Below are positions 34,662-45,786 of a stretch of DNA of 64,000 nt, one piece after another; the first letter of the stretch is position 1, and every line of letters starts with the position of its first letter. Where the stretch lies: the NCBI GenBank assembly GCA_944472135.2, contig CALYDD020000353.1, forward strand, positions 1 through 64,000, read 5' to 3'. Under the pieces are notes generated by a model that did not search any database, was not told the origin of the DNA, and saw only the letters and a program-made list of their open reading frames with translations. This DNA is from Trichobilharzia regenti. Lineage: Eukaryota; Platyhelminthes; Trematoda; Strigeidida; Schistosomatidae. Both the position numbers and the translations under genes were made by a program.

Positions 34662-35416
34662 CTGAAAGAACATTGAGATATATATGACATTCAAATCTCA
34701 CAACTGGTGGTGCGTAAACAATATTTGAATTTTGATATTCAGAAAGAATTCAGATGTCATGCACCAATTTCTGTGTGATATAATTTTCAGTCATATTTAT
34801 AACCACGTATTAATCAGTTTGTTATAGGTTTCGCCATGTATACGAATCACAACAGCCATTTGCCTTAGTAATTTGAAGCCTTTCTCTACATTACACAAAA
34901 CAGAAATGTTGTGAGTGAGAAAAACCACCATACGCTCGTTCACATGTATTCAAAATTAGCAATAGGACAATTCAGTCTGATGAAAGAACAAGGACAGTGC
35001 GGTGGAATTTGTTTCATATAACACACACAGTGTGAGGAATATCTATGACGACTGGATGAGTTTCAGAATATCACTTGATAAAAACAATATCATTGCTTGT
35101 GTAACTTCAAAGCTCATCGTAGAAGCCATGCGTTTCACTCAAGATGCAAAGAAATAAAATTTTAAAGAAGCATAAGTCTAAACGTCCGTCTTGACACTGC
35201 AAAAAAGATGAATATTCACAAATACTACAGACTGTATGAAGGGTCAAAAACTGAATATTCACTCTCTAATTCATTTCCTCTGTAATACATTTCGTTACTG
35301 CACTCATGAAAACAAAAGAAAACGTTAGATGACGTAACTTTATCATAACCTAAGATTTCAGCACGTACAAGAAAAGCTTTACAAAATGCTGATTAGTGTG
35401 AGGTTGAAGTACTTAC

Positions 35417-35443
35417 ACGCTTTTCGATTCTTAACATCAGAGT
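35417..35443 (-). CDS. Micro-exon (27 nt)
   Basis: Acceptor gatttctgttgttttag and donor aaagcgt|gtaagtact, minus strand. It reads SDVKNRKA. Length, phase and donor match the 34.6 kb exon. Confidence 0.7.
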
Positions 35444-36269
35444 CTAAAACAACAGAAATCGAATATCTCTCTTTTTAATATCGAGCATATGAATGACAGT
35501 TATCCATTAGGTTAAAAAAGGCAAATAGTCAGTTTTCAATGTAATAAAACTTTAGTCGATCAGTGAGGTGATGGTGAAGAGGATTCCACATCGAATCATA
35601 AGTGCTGTTTGCGAATAAAGCAAATCATTATTATTATGATTATTTGAATTTAAGCTCACTATAAAATAATTACTCTCATTTGATTGTATTTGGTCATGAC
35701 TTTCTTCACTAAATTTAGGCGGACCGCTCAGGTCTTTTTGTCACCTGATTTTCCATTGAGCACACTTTATCAAATTCACATGGTTAGTTCCACGTTGATT
35801 TTAATATCTAATTTCATCGTTGGATAACATTATGTATTTATGTGCAAATTGCAGTGTGTTTCCATCTACAGCTAGGCACGTTTTAAACGTATGAAATTGT
35901 CTTCACTTGAAGCATCTTGTAATATTTCAAGTAACATTTCGTTGAATGCAGACTGTCCTGCTTTAACGTTTCGTATAAGGAGTAGATTAAAGCTGACGTG
36001 AAATTCTTTATTGTATAGAAACATAGTGTTTCCAATAGGACGATGAAAACATAAGTGAATTCATCCTTAACTGGTAGCGTTACTTAACTGCTTTTTCAAA
36101 ATCTGCTTTTAGTTTTCTATCAGGAAATAAATTGACTCAGTTCATACTGAAGTACTTATTAACCATCTTCAACGTCAAATATTATTATCCAGCAGATCTC
36201 TTGTAAAGTATGATTGCCCTTTCTAGTCCTTCCTTTGCTAGCTTACTCAGCTTTTGTATATTTAAATCA
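35444..36269. other. Intronic spacer
   Basis: AT-rich; no open frame or repeat recognised. Confidence 0.4.
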
Positions 36270-37005
36270 GGCAGTCAACGACATTGTTTGGAGTAAACAC
36301 AGGAGTGATAGAAGGGTGCTTATTATCATCAGTGATATTCCTAATTGTGGTGGACTGGATTATTCGTCAGACAAAGTGAAACAAGAAGACAGGGATATCT
36401 TAAACCAACGTGAAGAACCTGGATTTCGCGCGCGGATGATTAATGCTAGATGTCGTACAAAATCGAAGACTTATAAGCTAAAACCGACAAACTGCTCGAA
36501 GAAGCAGCCGGCGAAGACAGGACTCCAAATGAACATAGACAGGACGGAGTTGATAAAAATAACCAACCAACCAACCAACATCAACAACAACAACAGCAGC
36601 AACATCCAGCGCCAATTACCATCAACGGGAGGGGTTTGAATTAGGTTCCTGCATTCACTTATCTAGGGATCATTGTCTCAACTACAGGCAGTCGGAACGG
36701 ACGAGGATGTCAAATCGAGCGAGAATCGAGAAGGCGAGAAACACATTCATCAATCAACCTGAAACAAACAATCTGGAAATCTTCGTCATTCAGCATCAAC
36801 AACAAAATTCGGATTTTCAATACAAATATCAAGTCAGTCAGTTCTTCTATACGGACCAGACACTCCGCGGGCGGGTCACAAATAATATTTCCAACAGCAT
36901 GTTACAGACCTTTTTCAACAACTGTCTTCGCTATGTACTGAAAATCAGATGGCTGAGCCGGAAAGAATCACCAGCAAGAGATTATGGGAACAAATAAACA
37001 AAACA
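36270..37005 (+). mobile_element. RTE-clade LINE, 3' half, decayed
   Basis: GVIEGCLLSSVIFLIVVDWI (36310-36360) begins the RT block. The catalytic box is broken. A repetitive linker (ITNQPTNINNNNSSN) lies at 36560-36605, then FTYLGIIVSTTG, and at 36890-36970 NNCLRYVLKIRWLSRKES. It ends at ggaacaaataaac. Frameshifts are frequent. Confidence 0.8.
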
Positions 37006-37113
37006 ATTTAAGTAGTATGCGATAAAACTGGGTAGTTTTAATTCACTGGAAGTTAAGCTAAACTGCCAGATTCCCACTGAATTACCCATACTCCACAATA
37101 AACAGGGGCTTAC

Positions 37114-37137
37114 CTTTCATAGCACAGAGAAATAAAC
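37114..37137 (-). CDS. Micro-exon (24 nt)
   Basis: Acceptor attttttttcatcttcag-like (aaatttttttcatcttcag) and donor atgaaag|gtaagcccc, minus strand; one of the clearest pairs in the window. It reads LFLCAMK in the shared phase, with one cysteine. Confidence 0.7.
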
Positions 37138-37527
37138 CTGAAGATGAAAAAAATTTATGCAAAATCCTTACTGATTCAGTAATGGGAAGGCACGTCAGCA
37201 GTTTACATTTTTGTTTCATGTCTCTCAACGCAAACTTTGAATAATTCGAGCAGCTTGATATTAGTGTGGTACACAAGTGTGTTGTAAAGAATAGACACTC
37301 TGCTCAAAAATGGTTGAACCAGTTTTACGCTTATTATGCGGCTGGAATTCAATGATATGATTTACAATAAATTATCTGTGGTTTGTTAAATTAGGTTCTA
37401 CACCAAGATCTACTCCACATCATGTTTTTTTGTGAGTGGATCTTAGCTGTGAGAAGTAATATTCAGGTTTTCGTATGCGATAAGGTATGTATGTGGAGGA
37501 CACCTGCTTAATGATAAAAGTCTTCGA

Positions 37528-37788
37528 ACAACTTAGTTTAGGTCATCCATCTGTAAGAATTTCGAACTCAATTTGTTGCATAATGTGTTCCAAAGATTCA
37601 TCCGACGAGAGGCTAACTCTACAGGACTGCTTACTAATTTCAATAGGTGTGTGTTAGTTAGGAGTAGCAAAGACTTTATTCGATATCACCTAAATTTTGC
37701 GATTGCCAATGAACTCAGAAACCATCTAATAAACCTAATTAATGCAGAACGTGTTGATGGAAACCTGAAACTTAAGTGTGGTAATCAC
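37528..37788 (+). other. Unrecognised coding-like stretch cut by a SINE
   Basis: A frame of about 87 codons reads, for example, LLTNFNRCVLVRSSKDFIRY and NFAIANELRNHLINLI. The start has no ATG, and a weak acceptor (gtttag) precedes it. The SINE at 37.79 kb truncates the right end. I do not recognise the protein. Confidence 0.2.
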
Positions 37789-37978
37789 CAGTTGCTAAAC
37801 GGTATATGAGATTTTCTTGTAAGCAGGAGGTCCTTGGTTCGAACCTCGGTGTATGAGTACTGTGGAGAGTCTCAAACTAGGATGAAACAGCAGTACAGTA
37901 TTCCCAGGTTTTCCAGTTGTTCTCTAACTGATGTCAGCTCATGATGAAATCTTCCATGCAATTGCAAATTCATTCAGA
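37789..37978 (+). mobile_element. Sm-alpha-like SINE
   Basis: The B-box-like sequence tggttcgaacctcgg, the body gagagtctcaaactaggatg and aaacagcagt, and the tail gctcatgatgaaatc are clear. The CTGATGA element of the hammerhead is lost (tactgtggagag). Confidence 0.75.
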
Positions 37979-38603
37979 TTTCACATATTTCTATGGAGCT
38001 GATTACTTCGTGAGTAACCTAGACCTGCAAACGGCTTTCTCCGAATTTATTTTCCTTTCTGAGAATGAGAATGTGAGGCATTTTCACAGGAATATACCTG
38101 TAGTTCAACAACGGAGCACCTTGTGAACTCAAGATATTCAGCTCATATTGAGACAACTGACCCATTGAAGTCCATTCAAACTAGTGATATCAAGACATCT
38201 GGACATAGCTGAAGCATGAATTACACAAAAATAAGTAAACTTATGCTAGACAAAAGAAAGGTGCTCTATCCATTTATTTACAATGATCAGCATAAATATT
38301 CGTTGTTCTGAACAGAAGTGTGATCATCCGAATAATTATGTTTTCGATATCCTCTTTTGTATCTATCGGATTCATTTTGTTCCTGGCCATATTTTGACGC
38401 CCAACTCGAAACGAAGCTCTAAAGGTTCCTCCCTCCTACGTTAGACGTCCACAAAAATGTATGACCTAGTTAGTGTTTTCATCTGTGGAGAAGATTTTCA
38501 TTCAGCTGCTACCGTCTTCTAATTAGTTATTTTGTGATCTAGTGGATGAGTTACAAAATATAATACAACAATATATACACCAATTCGAAATCAAAGGCCT
38601 TAC

Positions 38604-38627
38604 AGCTTTGAAGTTCTGAGTCGACAT
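38604..38627 (-). CDS. Micro-exon (24 nt; 12-nt alternative)
   Basis: Acceptor ccttcctgttacattag (strong) and donor aaagct|gtaaggcc, minus strand. It reads VDSELQS. A second AG inside would give a 12-nt exon in the same phase (LQS), a possible alternative acceptor that also keeps frame. Confidence 0.55.
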
Positions 38628-39524
38628 CTAATGTAACAGGAAGGAAATTAAATCCAATATGCTCAACATTTCTTCAGTAAAATGTTTATATATATATATA
38701 TTAGAGCATCTTTAGAAATTTCAGTGAAGTTATGATCTCAACACACACACATATGTAAGAATTATGTAGACAGCAGAATTTTAAGCTAGAGTGAATTTAC
38801 ACGTGTTGGGTCTGTGAGGATCTGATCAGTTTTAATATGAGTTATCCTAAGAGTCACAGGGGTTATAGCAAGTAGATGTTTTGTCCTTGTTTTCGACTTA
38901 TAAACAGCATATATGAACATGACCCCAGAAATATTTGAGATATGGTCTGCAGGTTACCAGTCATGTATTTTATTCATTCATTTAGTGTTTCAAAAATCTA
39001 GGGATAGTTCAACTGGGATTTCCGACACTTACCACTACCCCGTCTCCACCGACTACCACAAAAACTAAGGCATCAATCATCTTCACAAATGACCAAGGTG
39101 AAACATACTGGTCATCACTTCATTCAAAGGCAAAAGAGCTGCTCAACCGATCCTAGTTTTCAGTCATACTCTAAATGATGTAGGTTTCAGCCATACCAGC
39201 ATTCTATGCATATAATCGACTTTTTAAATACAATTATATTCCCTGTCTCTGGTATCAAATAATAGTACAGTTTTAACAAACTTCTGTGTTTCACCATAGA
39301 TAACTCAGCAGTGTCAACATTCCCTGGACTTTACAAGTCCTATCTTTATTCAGCAGGTTGGTGTTAACTAACCAACCAACCAACTGACAAATAAAAACCC
39401 ATTCAGACAAATTTCCTACAAAACCAATACTTGAGAAATGTCGGATGCTCACTAGCGAGTCACCGTTTCCACGCAGTTACCTAGGGTTCTTGTATAGAGC
39501 CATGAATTATGGGGTACAACAGTT
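38628..39524. other. Intronic spacer
   Basis: It contains a short TA run (38689-38701) and a GC-richer patch at 39030-39060 with a donor-like minus site that fits no symmetric exon. Confidence 0.35.
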
Positions 39525-39850
39525 TGAAGGTGAGAAAAATTACTCGTCGAAGAAGACATTGCGAAGTGGTCATGCTGTGTCATGAATTGACAGGAGTTTG
39601 GATCCATAGACTAGGCATCGGATGGTGTCCCAGTGACCTAATGGTCTACGAGCTAGCCAGCCTTGTAACCAGATGGTCCTGGGTTCAAACCATGACGATG
39701 GATGCGTATTCGTAATGAGTGGCGAATTCGGAAAAGATAGCTGGCTGTCCAGTACTCCCAGGTGGTTAACCCACGGTTCTCTCACCTATGTAAGCTCATG
39801 ATGTTATCCTCTAACCAATCAAATAAAATCCCTACAATCAATACGTGACA
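39525..39850 (+). mobile_element. Sm-alpha-like SINE, long form
   Basis: 5' extension (actcgtcgaagaagacattg), head (cctaatggtctacgagctag, then gtcctgggttcaaacc), degenerate hammerhead region (tcgtaatgagtggcg...aaaagatag) and tail (aatcaaataaaatccctaca). Confidence 0.8.
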
Positions 39851-40297
39851 ATTTCAAATAATGTTCCATATTTGAACTAATATTAAGTAGTACACATTAT
39901 GAATACCTGAAAAAAGTGGTCACGAAATTAACATTGTATCAAATTCTTAATTGCAAACCATTACAGTCTCACGAGACTAATTAAGTTTTGGCTTAAAAGC
40001 AGAGCATCAAAGTACATATCTGCTTCGCAAAAATCAGTGCCTTTGAATTTATTAGTAAAGCAAAATGTAGTAAAGAACAACACAGTATTACTTCCACCCA
40101 AAACAACACGTGAAATGACGAATTTGAGAATCCAGAGAATCATCAAAATTTGAATACTCGAAACGAAGAGGATGAATGATGAATCCATGAATCACCAATC
40201 AATTTTGCATTTTGCTTAACATCCAGACAGCCAACAGTATTTTGTTCCCGGTCACTTGTGGGAATGCTGACTGAACTGGTACGATTTAGTTCTCAAT

Positions 40298-40498
40298 ATG
40301 ATCACCAAGTTGGATTATCAGTCCTGCTTTTTATATCTTTTCAGAGATTTCCAAAGACAAGGAATAGCAGAAATACGACATTCATTACAACTTAAAGGTC
40401 TACAAATATATAAACATTACACAACTAAAGAAAATCAGTCGTCAGCGGGAATATCTCTAAATGATGACATGAGATTGCGAGGACTTTATTCTGACTAG
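40298..40498 (+). other. Possible plus-strand terminal exon
   Basis: A classic acceptor (gctttttatatcttttcag, ending 40344) precedes 40345-40498. That stretch reads FQRQGIAEIRHSLQLKGLQI and SSAGISLNDDMRLRGLYSD to a TAG. Alternatively an unspliced 66-codon frame starts at ATG 40298. There is no recognised homology and no partner exon. It is antisense to the inferred MEG. Confidence 0.25.
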
Positions 40499-40569
40499 TT
40501 CTGATAAGCAATGAAAACAACGGTAATTGACACCGGTCAATCGACATTCAAAAGTTATTGTTTTATCTT

Positions 40570-40775
40570 TCCTTCACGTTCCCCAGTGGAACATATGGCT
40601 TCAAACTAGTGGCTAGTGTAGTTTTTGTAGCAGTGATTATTTTACAGGATGGGGTTGCTAGACTCATGCCCAAGCTTTCCTCTTTACCACCATTAATTAT
40701 GCCTTAGCCAGGTAAAGGAGTATCGAACCCCGGACCATGTATATGGTTGGCGCTATGCTACCGACGCATTAATTC
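40570..40775 (-). mobile_element. tRNA-like SINE family 2
   Basis: Body ggaacatatggcttcaaact (plus-strand reading), then atcgaaccccggaccatgta and gctaccgacgcat, the head with its A-box part shortened. Confidence 0.7.
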
Positions 40776-40869
40776 CACAGTTATATCTTTTTCATTTTGG
40801 CGAAAATGACGTAATCACTATAAGATCAAATGTGATATGGTTAAACGTTATGTAATGAAAAATTCTTAC

Positions 40870-40896
40870 ATATATCTTTTTTAGTAGGAGATATAA
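40870..40896 (-). CDS. Micro-exon (27 nt)
   Basis: Acceptor ttttcttttacacttattag (strong tract) and donor gatatat|gtaagaatt, minus strand. It reads ISPTKKDI in the shared phase. Confidence 0.6.
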
Positions 40897-41104
40897 CTAA
40901 TAAGTGTAAAAGAAAATTATTGAATGATTCAGTTAATTTCAGTCTACTGAACATTCATATATCGTCCTGATTATCTGTTTTATGTAGTTGAAAAAAGTTT
41001 GAATTCTCTTTTTTTCAGTCGACTGATTGGACCAAAGTGCTCGTTCTCAGGTTGACATGTCTGTCGGCTTCTTGTGCAGATGCTTCGACAATGTCTGAGC
41101 ATGC

Positions 41105-41265
41105 AATTAGAACGCTCTGGCGTTTGAAACTACGTCCACTGGGTTCGAGCCTCGGTGGTGGCAACATCATCACTCAATGACTGGAGAATGCAAAATAGGA
41201 TGAAATCCTGATTGTCCTGGATTCCCACTGCTAGTCACCATCCACCCGGTTAAATTCTAATTGCC
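41105..41265 (+). mobile_element. Sm-alpha SINE closest to the classical type
   Basis: A tRNA-like B box (gggttcgagcctcgg) is followed by ctggagaatgcaaaatagga tgaaatcc and gtcctggattcccactgc. The latter is the stem I / cleavage-site segment known from the S. mansoni Sm-alpha hammerhead. This copy lacks the 3-nt insertion seen in the common subfamily here. Confidence 0.75.
41181..41216 (+). ncRNA. Hammerhead-ribozyme-like motif (Sm-alpha)
   Basis: Core-like ctggaga, a stem II region, tgaaat and a gtc cleavage triplet ending at 41216 are in the hammerhead order. Two core positions differ from CUGAUGA, so activity is doubtful. Confidence 0.5.
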
Positions 41266-41868
41266 TCACTCGTAGTTTAGACGATGGCATATCTGTATAT
41301 CGGCATTCCTGATAGTTCACTTTGACACACTTGAGGCTAAGGTAGCTGGTAAAGAGCAACAGCTAACGAGTATTCGATTATTTCAAGGAGAAGTCTTCAC
41401 TATCATCGCCTTAGTCTATGGCATTCTATCACGAGTGTGAGTAACTCAAATTACAATCATTTAAATTATAGAGTCTGATATACTGTAAGTATACTTTCCA
41501 TCATAATTTTTTTTCACCAAATCTCACAAAAGTGTTGGTTCATAAACCAGCAGAATATGTATATTCAACTCATAGGGAAATATGAATTGTTCAAATTTTA
41601 TTTGTAGTGTGTTCGAATAACTTCTAAGGAAGTGTTTTTTCTAAAACGGTTGCTTTGTCAGTTCTTTTCATCTCACGTAATTAGTTACACTTAAGTGCTA
41701 GACAGCAGTGGATCCAGAGGTGAGCGTCTCGTTTCAACTGTTAAAATTAATAGTCGATTAATATGAGAAATAAATGACTCCTAATTTTATGAATGATGGA
41801 CATCCACGAACAAATCTGTGAATAATTATTTCAAACGAACAGGATACATCTCATTGGAAATCGCTTAC
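41266..41868. other. Intronic spacer
   Basis: AT-rich; nothing recognised. Confidence 0.35.
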
Positions 41869-41892
41869 GATATTGATTACAGTATATCTTGC
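41869..41892 (-). CDS. Micro-exon (24 nt)
   Basis: Acceptor tttcatctacgtgttcag and donor aatatc|gtaagcg, minus strand. It reads KIYCNQY, with one cysteine, in the shared phase. Confidence 0.6.
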
Positions 41893-42419
41893 CTGAACAC
41901 GTAGATGAAATTTCATTTTCGAATATTATTATACAAGTCATCAAAATGAAAGACTACCTCTAAGACAAATTAAGTGAACATAAAACATGTGAATGTGCAA
42001 AGTCGTATATAACACTGACTCATTGACATGAATAGTTGTATCCCATGCTCGTCACCGATGATTGTGTTTGACAGCCAGATTCAAGTGACCCAAAACATCA
42101 GATGGCTGTTTCTCTAATTCGAAGCAGAGCTAATCAGCGATGTTTTCCAGGTCTGACGCATCTCAGACAGTCGAAGTAGCTATTAGCCAGCATTCAAATG
42201 GCTTGAATTGATTGTCTGACTGATATCCAACGAATTATGCGTATAAATCAGCCAGCTGTGTACGTCATCGTACATCGGAACTTGCATTCTAGATGGCCAT
42301 TTATGATGGTGTCTGACAGATCTCAAATGCGGTCCTCCAAACAACGGTGAAAATTCACCTCGAACCGTTTCATTTACAAATAGCAGGTTTCACAAATTAC
42401 GTTAGAGAGCCGCTGGAAA
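41893..42419. other. Intronic spacer
   Basis: No gene or repeat recognised. Confidence 0.35.
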
Positions 42420-42662
42420 AGCACCTAGGAATAGTGGACAACAGTTTCATCGTAGTTTGGGGCTCTTTAGTAGTATGTATACACCGGCTAGTTATATTGG
42501 TCACTGCTCCAGAAACTTGAATTTTCGTGCTCAGAATCCCTCAGTGGACTGGTTAAATGAAAATATATTGAGGAATATCAACAGCTCGATTTTAGAACAC
42601 CTAGTTCAAGCCGGCCAAAAAGCCATTAGTTTATTGAGAAAAATATTCTATGTTCAGTGATC
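42420..42662 (+). mobile_element. PLE endonuclease fragment
   Basis: The open frame reads SYIGHCSRNLNFRAQN and NSSILEHLVQAGQ. YIG...R plus SSILEHLV is the GIY-YIG endonuclase signature of the PLE family also seen at 52.5 kb. Flanks are not preserved. It directly precedes the CR1-like LINE. Confidence 0.6.
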
Positions 42663-42689
42663 ATTCTTTTCAAAATATAAAGCATTCTA

Positions 42690-43925
42690 GCAAAATAGGA
42701 TACAAGAATCCAACAAATCCCTATCTTTCTACATGACCTACCGTCTTCAAATGACATTAACTTTGTCAAATATGCTGATGACCTAACTGTATCTTTGCCT
42801 GTCAAATGTCAAAGTGACTGCTCTAAACTAAATGGCTTCTTATCGGAAATTAGCCAATGGTCCAAGGAAAACGGTCTAACCTTAAACCCCTCCAAATGCC
42901 AAACAGTTAATTTCACCCTTAGGCATAAATCTGACCTAAACAAACTGGTTAGCACTCACGAGGTGTGCAACATAGATGGCAGTGAAATAGAAACCAAGTC
43001 GGAAATTAAATACCTAGGCGTCACTTTATCTTCTGATCTTTCCTGGTCGTCTCATATCTTGACGATTTCCAAGAAAATATACCGTCTTACCTTCTACATC
43101 AAGAAGTTAAGACATTCTGGTGTAACCCAACCCTTACTCTTACAATTTGTTAACTCCCGTATTCTGCCTATTATTCTCTATTGCTCCCCCTTAGTCTTTC
43201 CTGGGCTATTGAAGAAAGACTATACCTTATTACGTAGGATGTTAAAGGTTGTCAGCAGGGTAAGCAGTTTGCCACTTAGCCAGCTTGTTAATATTCTGGT
43301 GGACAGGCATATGGACTCATGTGAAAAATGGGCGAAATCCATTTTATCTGACTCACAACACCCTCTACATTCACAACTCTCCCCATGTATCTCTTCAGGG
43401 AAAACAAGAAGCCTATATAGGAAACTATATGCCCGCACTAGTAAGTACAAAAACTCATCCATACCCTACCTAGCCCGTGTTCTGTGCGATAAAGAATGCA
43501 TCAGGCATGAAACCTTTAACTTATTAAATAGTCAGTAGAACCAATGGATCTCGTCTTTCCAACTCACATCATTTATAGGTACAACGTTTTCTCGCTCTTC
43601 ATTCTGTATTTATTTTTGTTATGTGCTGTTTTGTTTCTCTCTTCCTTGCAAACTCTACTTAAAACATTCTTGTTCGTTCTTTCACACTCTGTATATCTCG
43701 ACCATTTTGCTATCGCTTACGCCAGTAAATATGCTAGTAGTATCTACTTTTCTAACACCTTCAAACACTTTAATTTTGGCTTTGCTACCGACATACTAAT
43801 ATGTTGTAGAACTTTATTTATTGTTAATGTAAAAAACTGGATGCAATATTGTAGTAAAATGCTGAGAATTCCATTCTGTATCACAAGTACTGATTTGGAA
43901 TAAAGCTTATATTATGTTATGTTTA
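42690..43925 (+). mobile_element. CR1-like LINE, 5'-truncated, young-looking
   Basis: A reverse-transcriptase C-terminal frame is followed by an approximately 380-bp 3' UTR. The element ends with ttggaataaagcttatatta and a short (TTATG)n tail, as CR1-type elements do. The coding frame is uninterrupted over 280 codons. This is the least decayed retroelement here and probably the most recent insertion. I saw no clear target-site duplication. Confidence 0.85.
42697..43538 (+). CDS. CR1-like reverse transcriptase, C-terminal part
   Basis: The frame is open from about 42697 to TAG at 43536-43538. It starts mid-domain: FLHDLPSSNDINFVKYADDL contains the catalytic YADD box at about 42771-42782. Next come LTLNPSKCQTVNFTLRHK (the KC motif after the palm) and IKYLGVTLSSDLSWSSHI, the LGV...W..HI motif of CR1/Jockey-type elements. 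The thumb and C-terminus follow, with RILPIILYCSPLVFPGLLKK. No endonuclease or zinc-knuckle region is present because the copy is 5'-truncated. The protein would be a fragment without an initiator and is probably not made. In full-length relatives it copies the element's RNA at nicked target DNA. Confidence 0.85.
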
Positions 43926-43992
43926 TGTTACTTGACTACATCGATATGTGTGAATGTTATTCACTTAAATAACCTTCACAGAGAAAACTTAC

Positions 43993-44016
43993 AGTTTTCA
44001 GCTGATTTGTGATGAC
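43993..44016 (-). CDS. Micro-exon (24 nt)
   Basis: Acceptor gacgtcattcaactatag and donor gaaaact|gtaagtttt, minus strand. It reads HHKSAEN. An inner AG would give a 9-nt exon in the same phase (EN). Confidence 0.45.
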
Positions 44017-44357
44017 CTATAGTTGAATGACGTCAACAGGGACAATATAGTAGCTGCAATCATGGGCTCTGAAACAGTGACGAGCTCAATGTTTCACTGC
44101 TGGTCTAGACATTGGGTCACATAAAATCATGAACTGTTTCCCGATATCAGGGAATCAATCTAATGACATACCTCGTTAATAAAGTTTATTTAAATTTCAA
44201 TATTTGCTACAGGGAATCGGAGAGTTAGGTGACTTAACATCTCTACTGAACATTCAACATATTTGCCTCATACAGTGATCAATTGCTGCAATCTCCCAGT
44301 GTGTATACTCCCGTTAACCAAATGCTAATCATCAATTCTTTCAAGCAAGAAGTTTAC

Positions 44358-44393
44358 CTTCACAAATTTGTGATAAAAAAGAATCCTAGTGTT
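44358..44393 (-). CDS. Candidate 36-nt exon in a different phase
   Basis: Strong acceptor gatattatatttcag and donor gtgaag|gtaaactt, minus strand. It is a multiple of three, but open in phase 0 (NTRILFYHKFVK) and closed in the phase of the other micro-exons. It may be a chance pair or an exon of another transcript. Confidence 0.2.
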
Positions 44394-44624
44394 CTGAAAT
44401 ATAATATCAGTTAGGTAGGTTTATCTAGCAGCCAGCATTCTGCAAACTGTTAAACTTGCATCGGTTTCATTGCATTTCCGCTTGATACTCGGTTTTCAGA
44501 TAATTCGTGAACGTCAGTCTTCAAAATGAACTCCATTTTGGCCTTCATACACCTGTTTTCACAGTGCACATTCGCCTACTTCTTACTCGAACCACAATCG
44601 GATCAAACATTTTGGTCACTATTT

Positions 44625-44815
44625 TTATTTCTTGATTACAGCTTGATTCCACACCATAATTTTGGTACAAGTATGGATTTTTCAGCATGCGATATCGGTA
44701 GCCTAATGTTTACAGGTCAACCATTGATATCAGTTGTGCGTCGGCAGGGGATCGAACCTTGGTGCATGTGCATGTTCGGCGAGAGTCTAACCACGGTGTC
44801 ACCGACGCTGTTATG
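44625..44815 (-). mobile_element. tRNA-like SINE family 2, long-body type
   Basis: Same structure as 28.11 and 49.99 kb. A-rich tail end at 44625, gtacaagtatggatttttca body, and head ggggatcgaaccttgg...accgacg at the right. Confidence 0.75.
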
Positions 44816-44973
44816 ATATGAGGCGGTAAGCCAGAGAGATGCCAAGCTGTGTTTATCAGCTTCTTCCTCTCTTCGTCTACCTAGTTACCGATGAATAAAC
44901 TGTGATCAATATGAAGACAATGAAAAATTGAATGATTATTCCTCTGATTACTTTATAAATTGGACAGACTTAC

Positions 44974-44991
44974 TGTCACAATTTTCGGCGC
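44974..44991 (-). CDS. Micro-exon (18 nt)
   Basis: Acceptor ctgtgttgtgctag and donor tgaca|gtaagtctg, minus strand. It reads AENCD, with one cysteine. Confidence 0.5.
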
Positions 44992-45093
44992 CTAGCACAA
45001 CACAGATTTATATTCTACTGTGAATCATATTGCTCCCCACCGATAATAAGCATTGACATAAGAATAAAACTTGTGTACTCTGGTAAAGTTTAA

Positions 45094-45780
45094 ATCCATT
45101 ATGGGTCAATTTTGTCTTTTGATAAAGTCTAACAGTGTTATAATGTAGTAATATTTACTGATGATGTTTCGGGCACAATTTGCTCAAAATCATATACAGG
45201 AACTCACACAACTTTCTAAATCCTTTCACATAGTTCCATTATATTGCATCTTTTCATTTGGTTGTTAGTGGTATTTTCCATATTTCCGGTATGAATGATG
45301 AGTTATTGCATCCTATACCACGTGTTGGGTGTAAACTTGATAATTAAGGATTCAGAATTCAACCAGCCTGTCGACCTACCTATATAACATTTTAGAATTC
45401 CAACTCTCCTCTTCCATATTGTGTGGTTGTGTGTTAATTCATCCAGTGCAATAATGTGCTGAGTTTTTCTCTAAATAAATTATCTTCTCGGGTTAACCAT
45501 TCTTACGTCAGCTAAATTCGTATGTTCCAACAATCTGACTACCTTCGATCTACTAGTTTGACCTATGTAGTTGATGTCACAGTCATTGCAGGTATTTTGT
45601 AAATTATATTATTTTGTCTAATTCGGTCGATTGGGTCCTTTAGCCAACAGAGCTTGTCTTACCTTGATTTTTGATTTATTAAAAATCTTACGTAGGGTTT
45701 CAAATTTCCTTTCCTTAGATTATAAAACTGTAGATGCCTTAGATTATATCCTATTTATGTTATGGTTGACCCCGCCACGA
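45094..45780 (-). mobile_element. PLE, endonuclease and 3' end, minus arm
   Basis: Reverse complement shows the PLE GIY-YIG zone (tgcaatgactgtgacatcaa...cataggtcaaactagtagat) and the downstream coding tail. The characteristic 3' end follows (tattactacattata...ctttatcaaaag). It lies head to head with the plus arm that starts at 45787. Confidence 0.7.
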
Positions 45781-45786
45781 CATCTA

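Noticed and set aside
39030..39066. Minus-strand donor gtaagtgtc with a 32-nt exon
   Set aside because: Not a multiple of three; it sits in a compositionally odd GC-richer patch and has a weak acceptor.
43544..43903. 119-codon open frame after the CR1-like reverse transcriptase
   Set aside because: It lies in the element's T-rich 3' UTR and resembles no retroelement protein.
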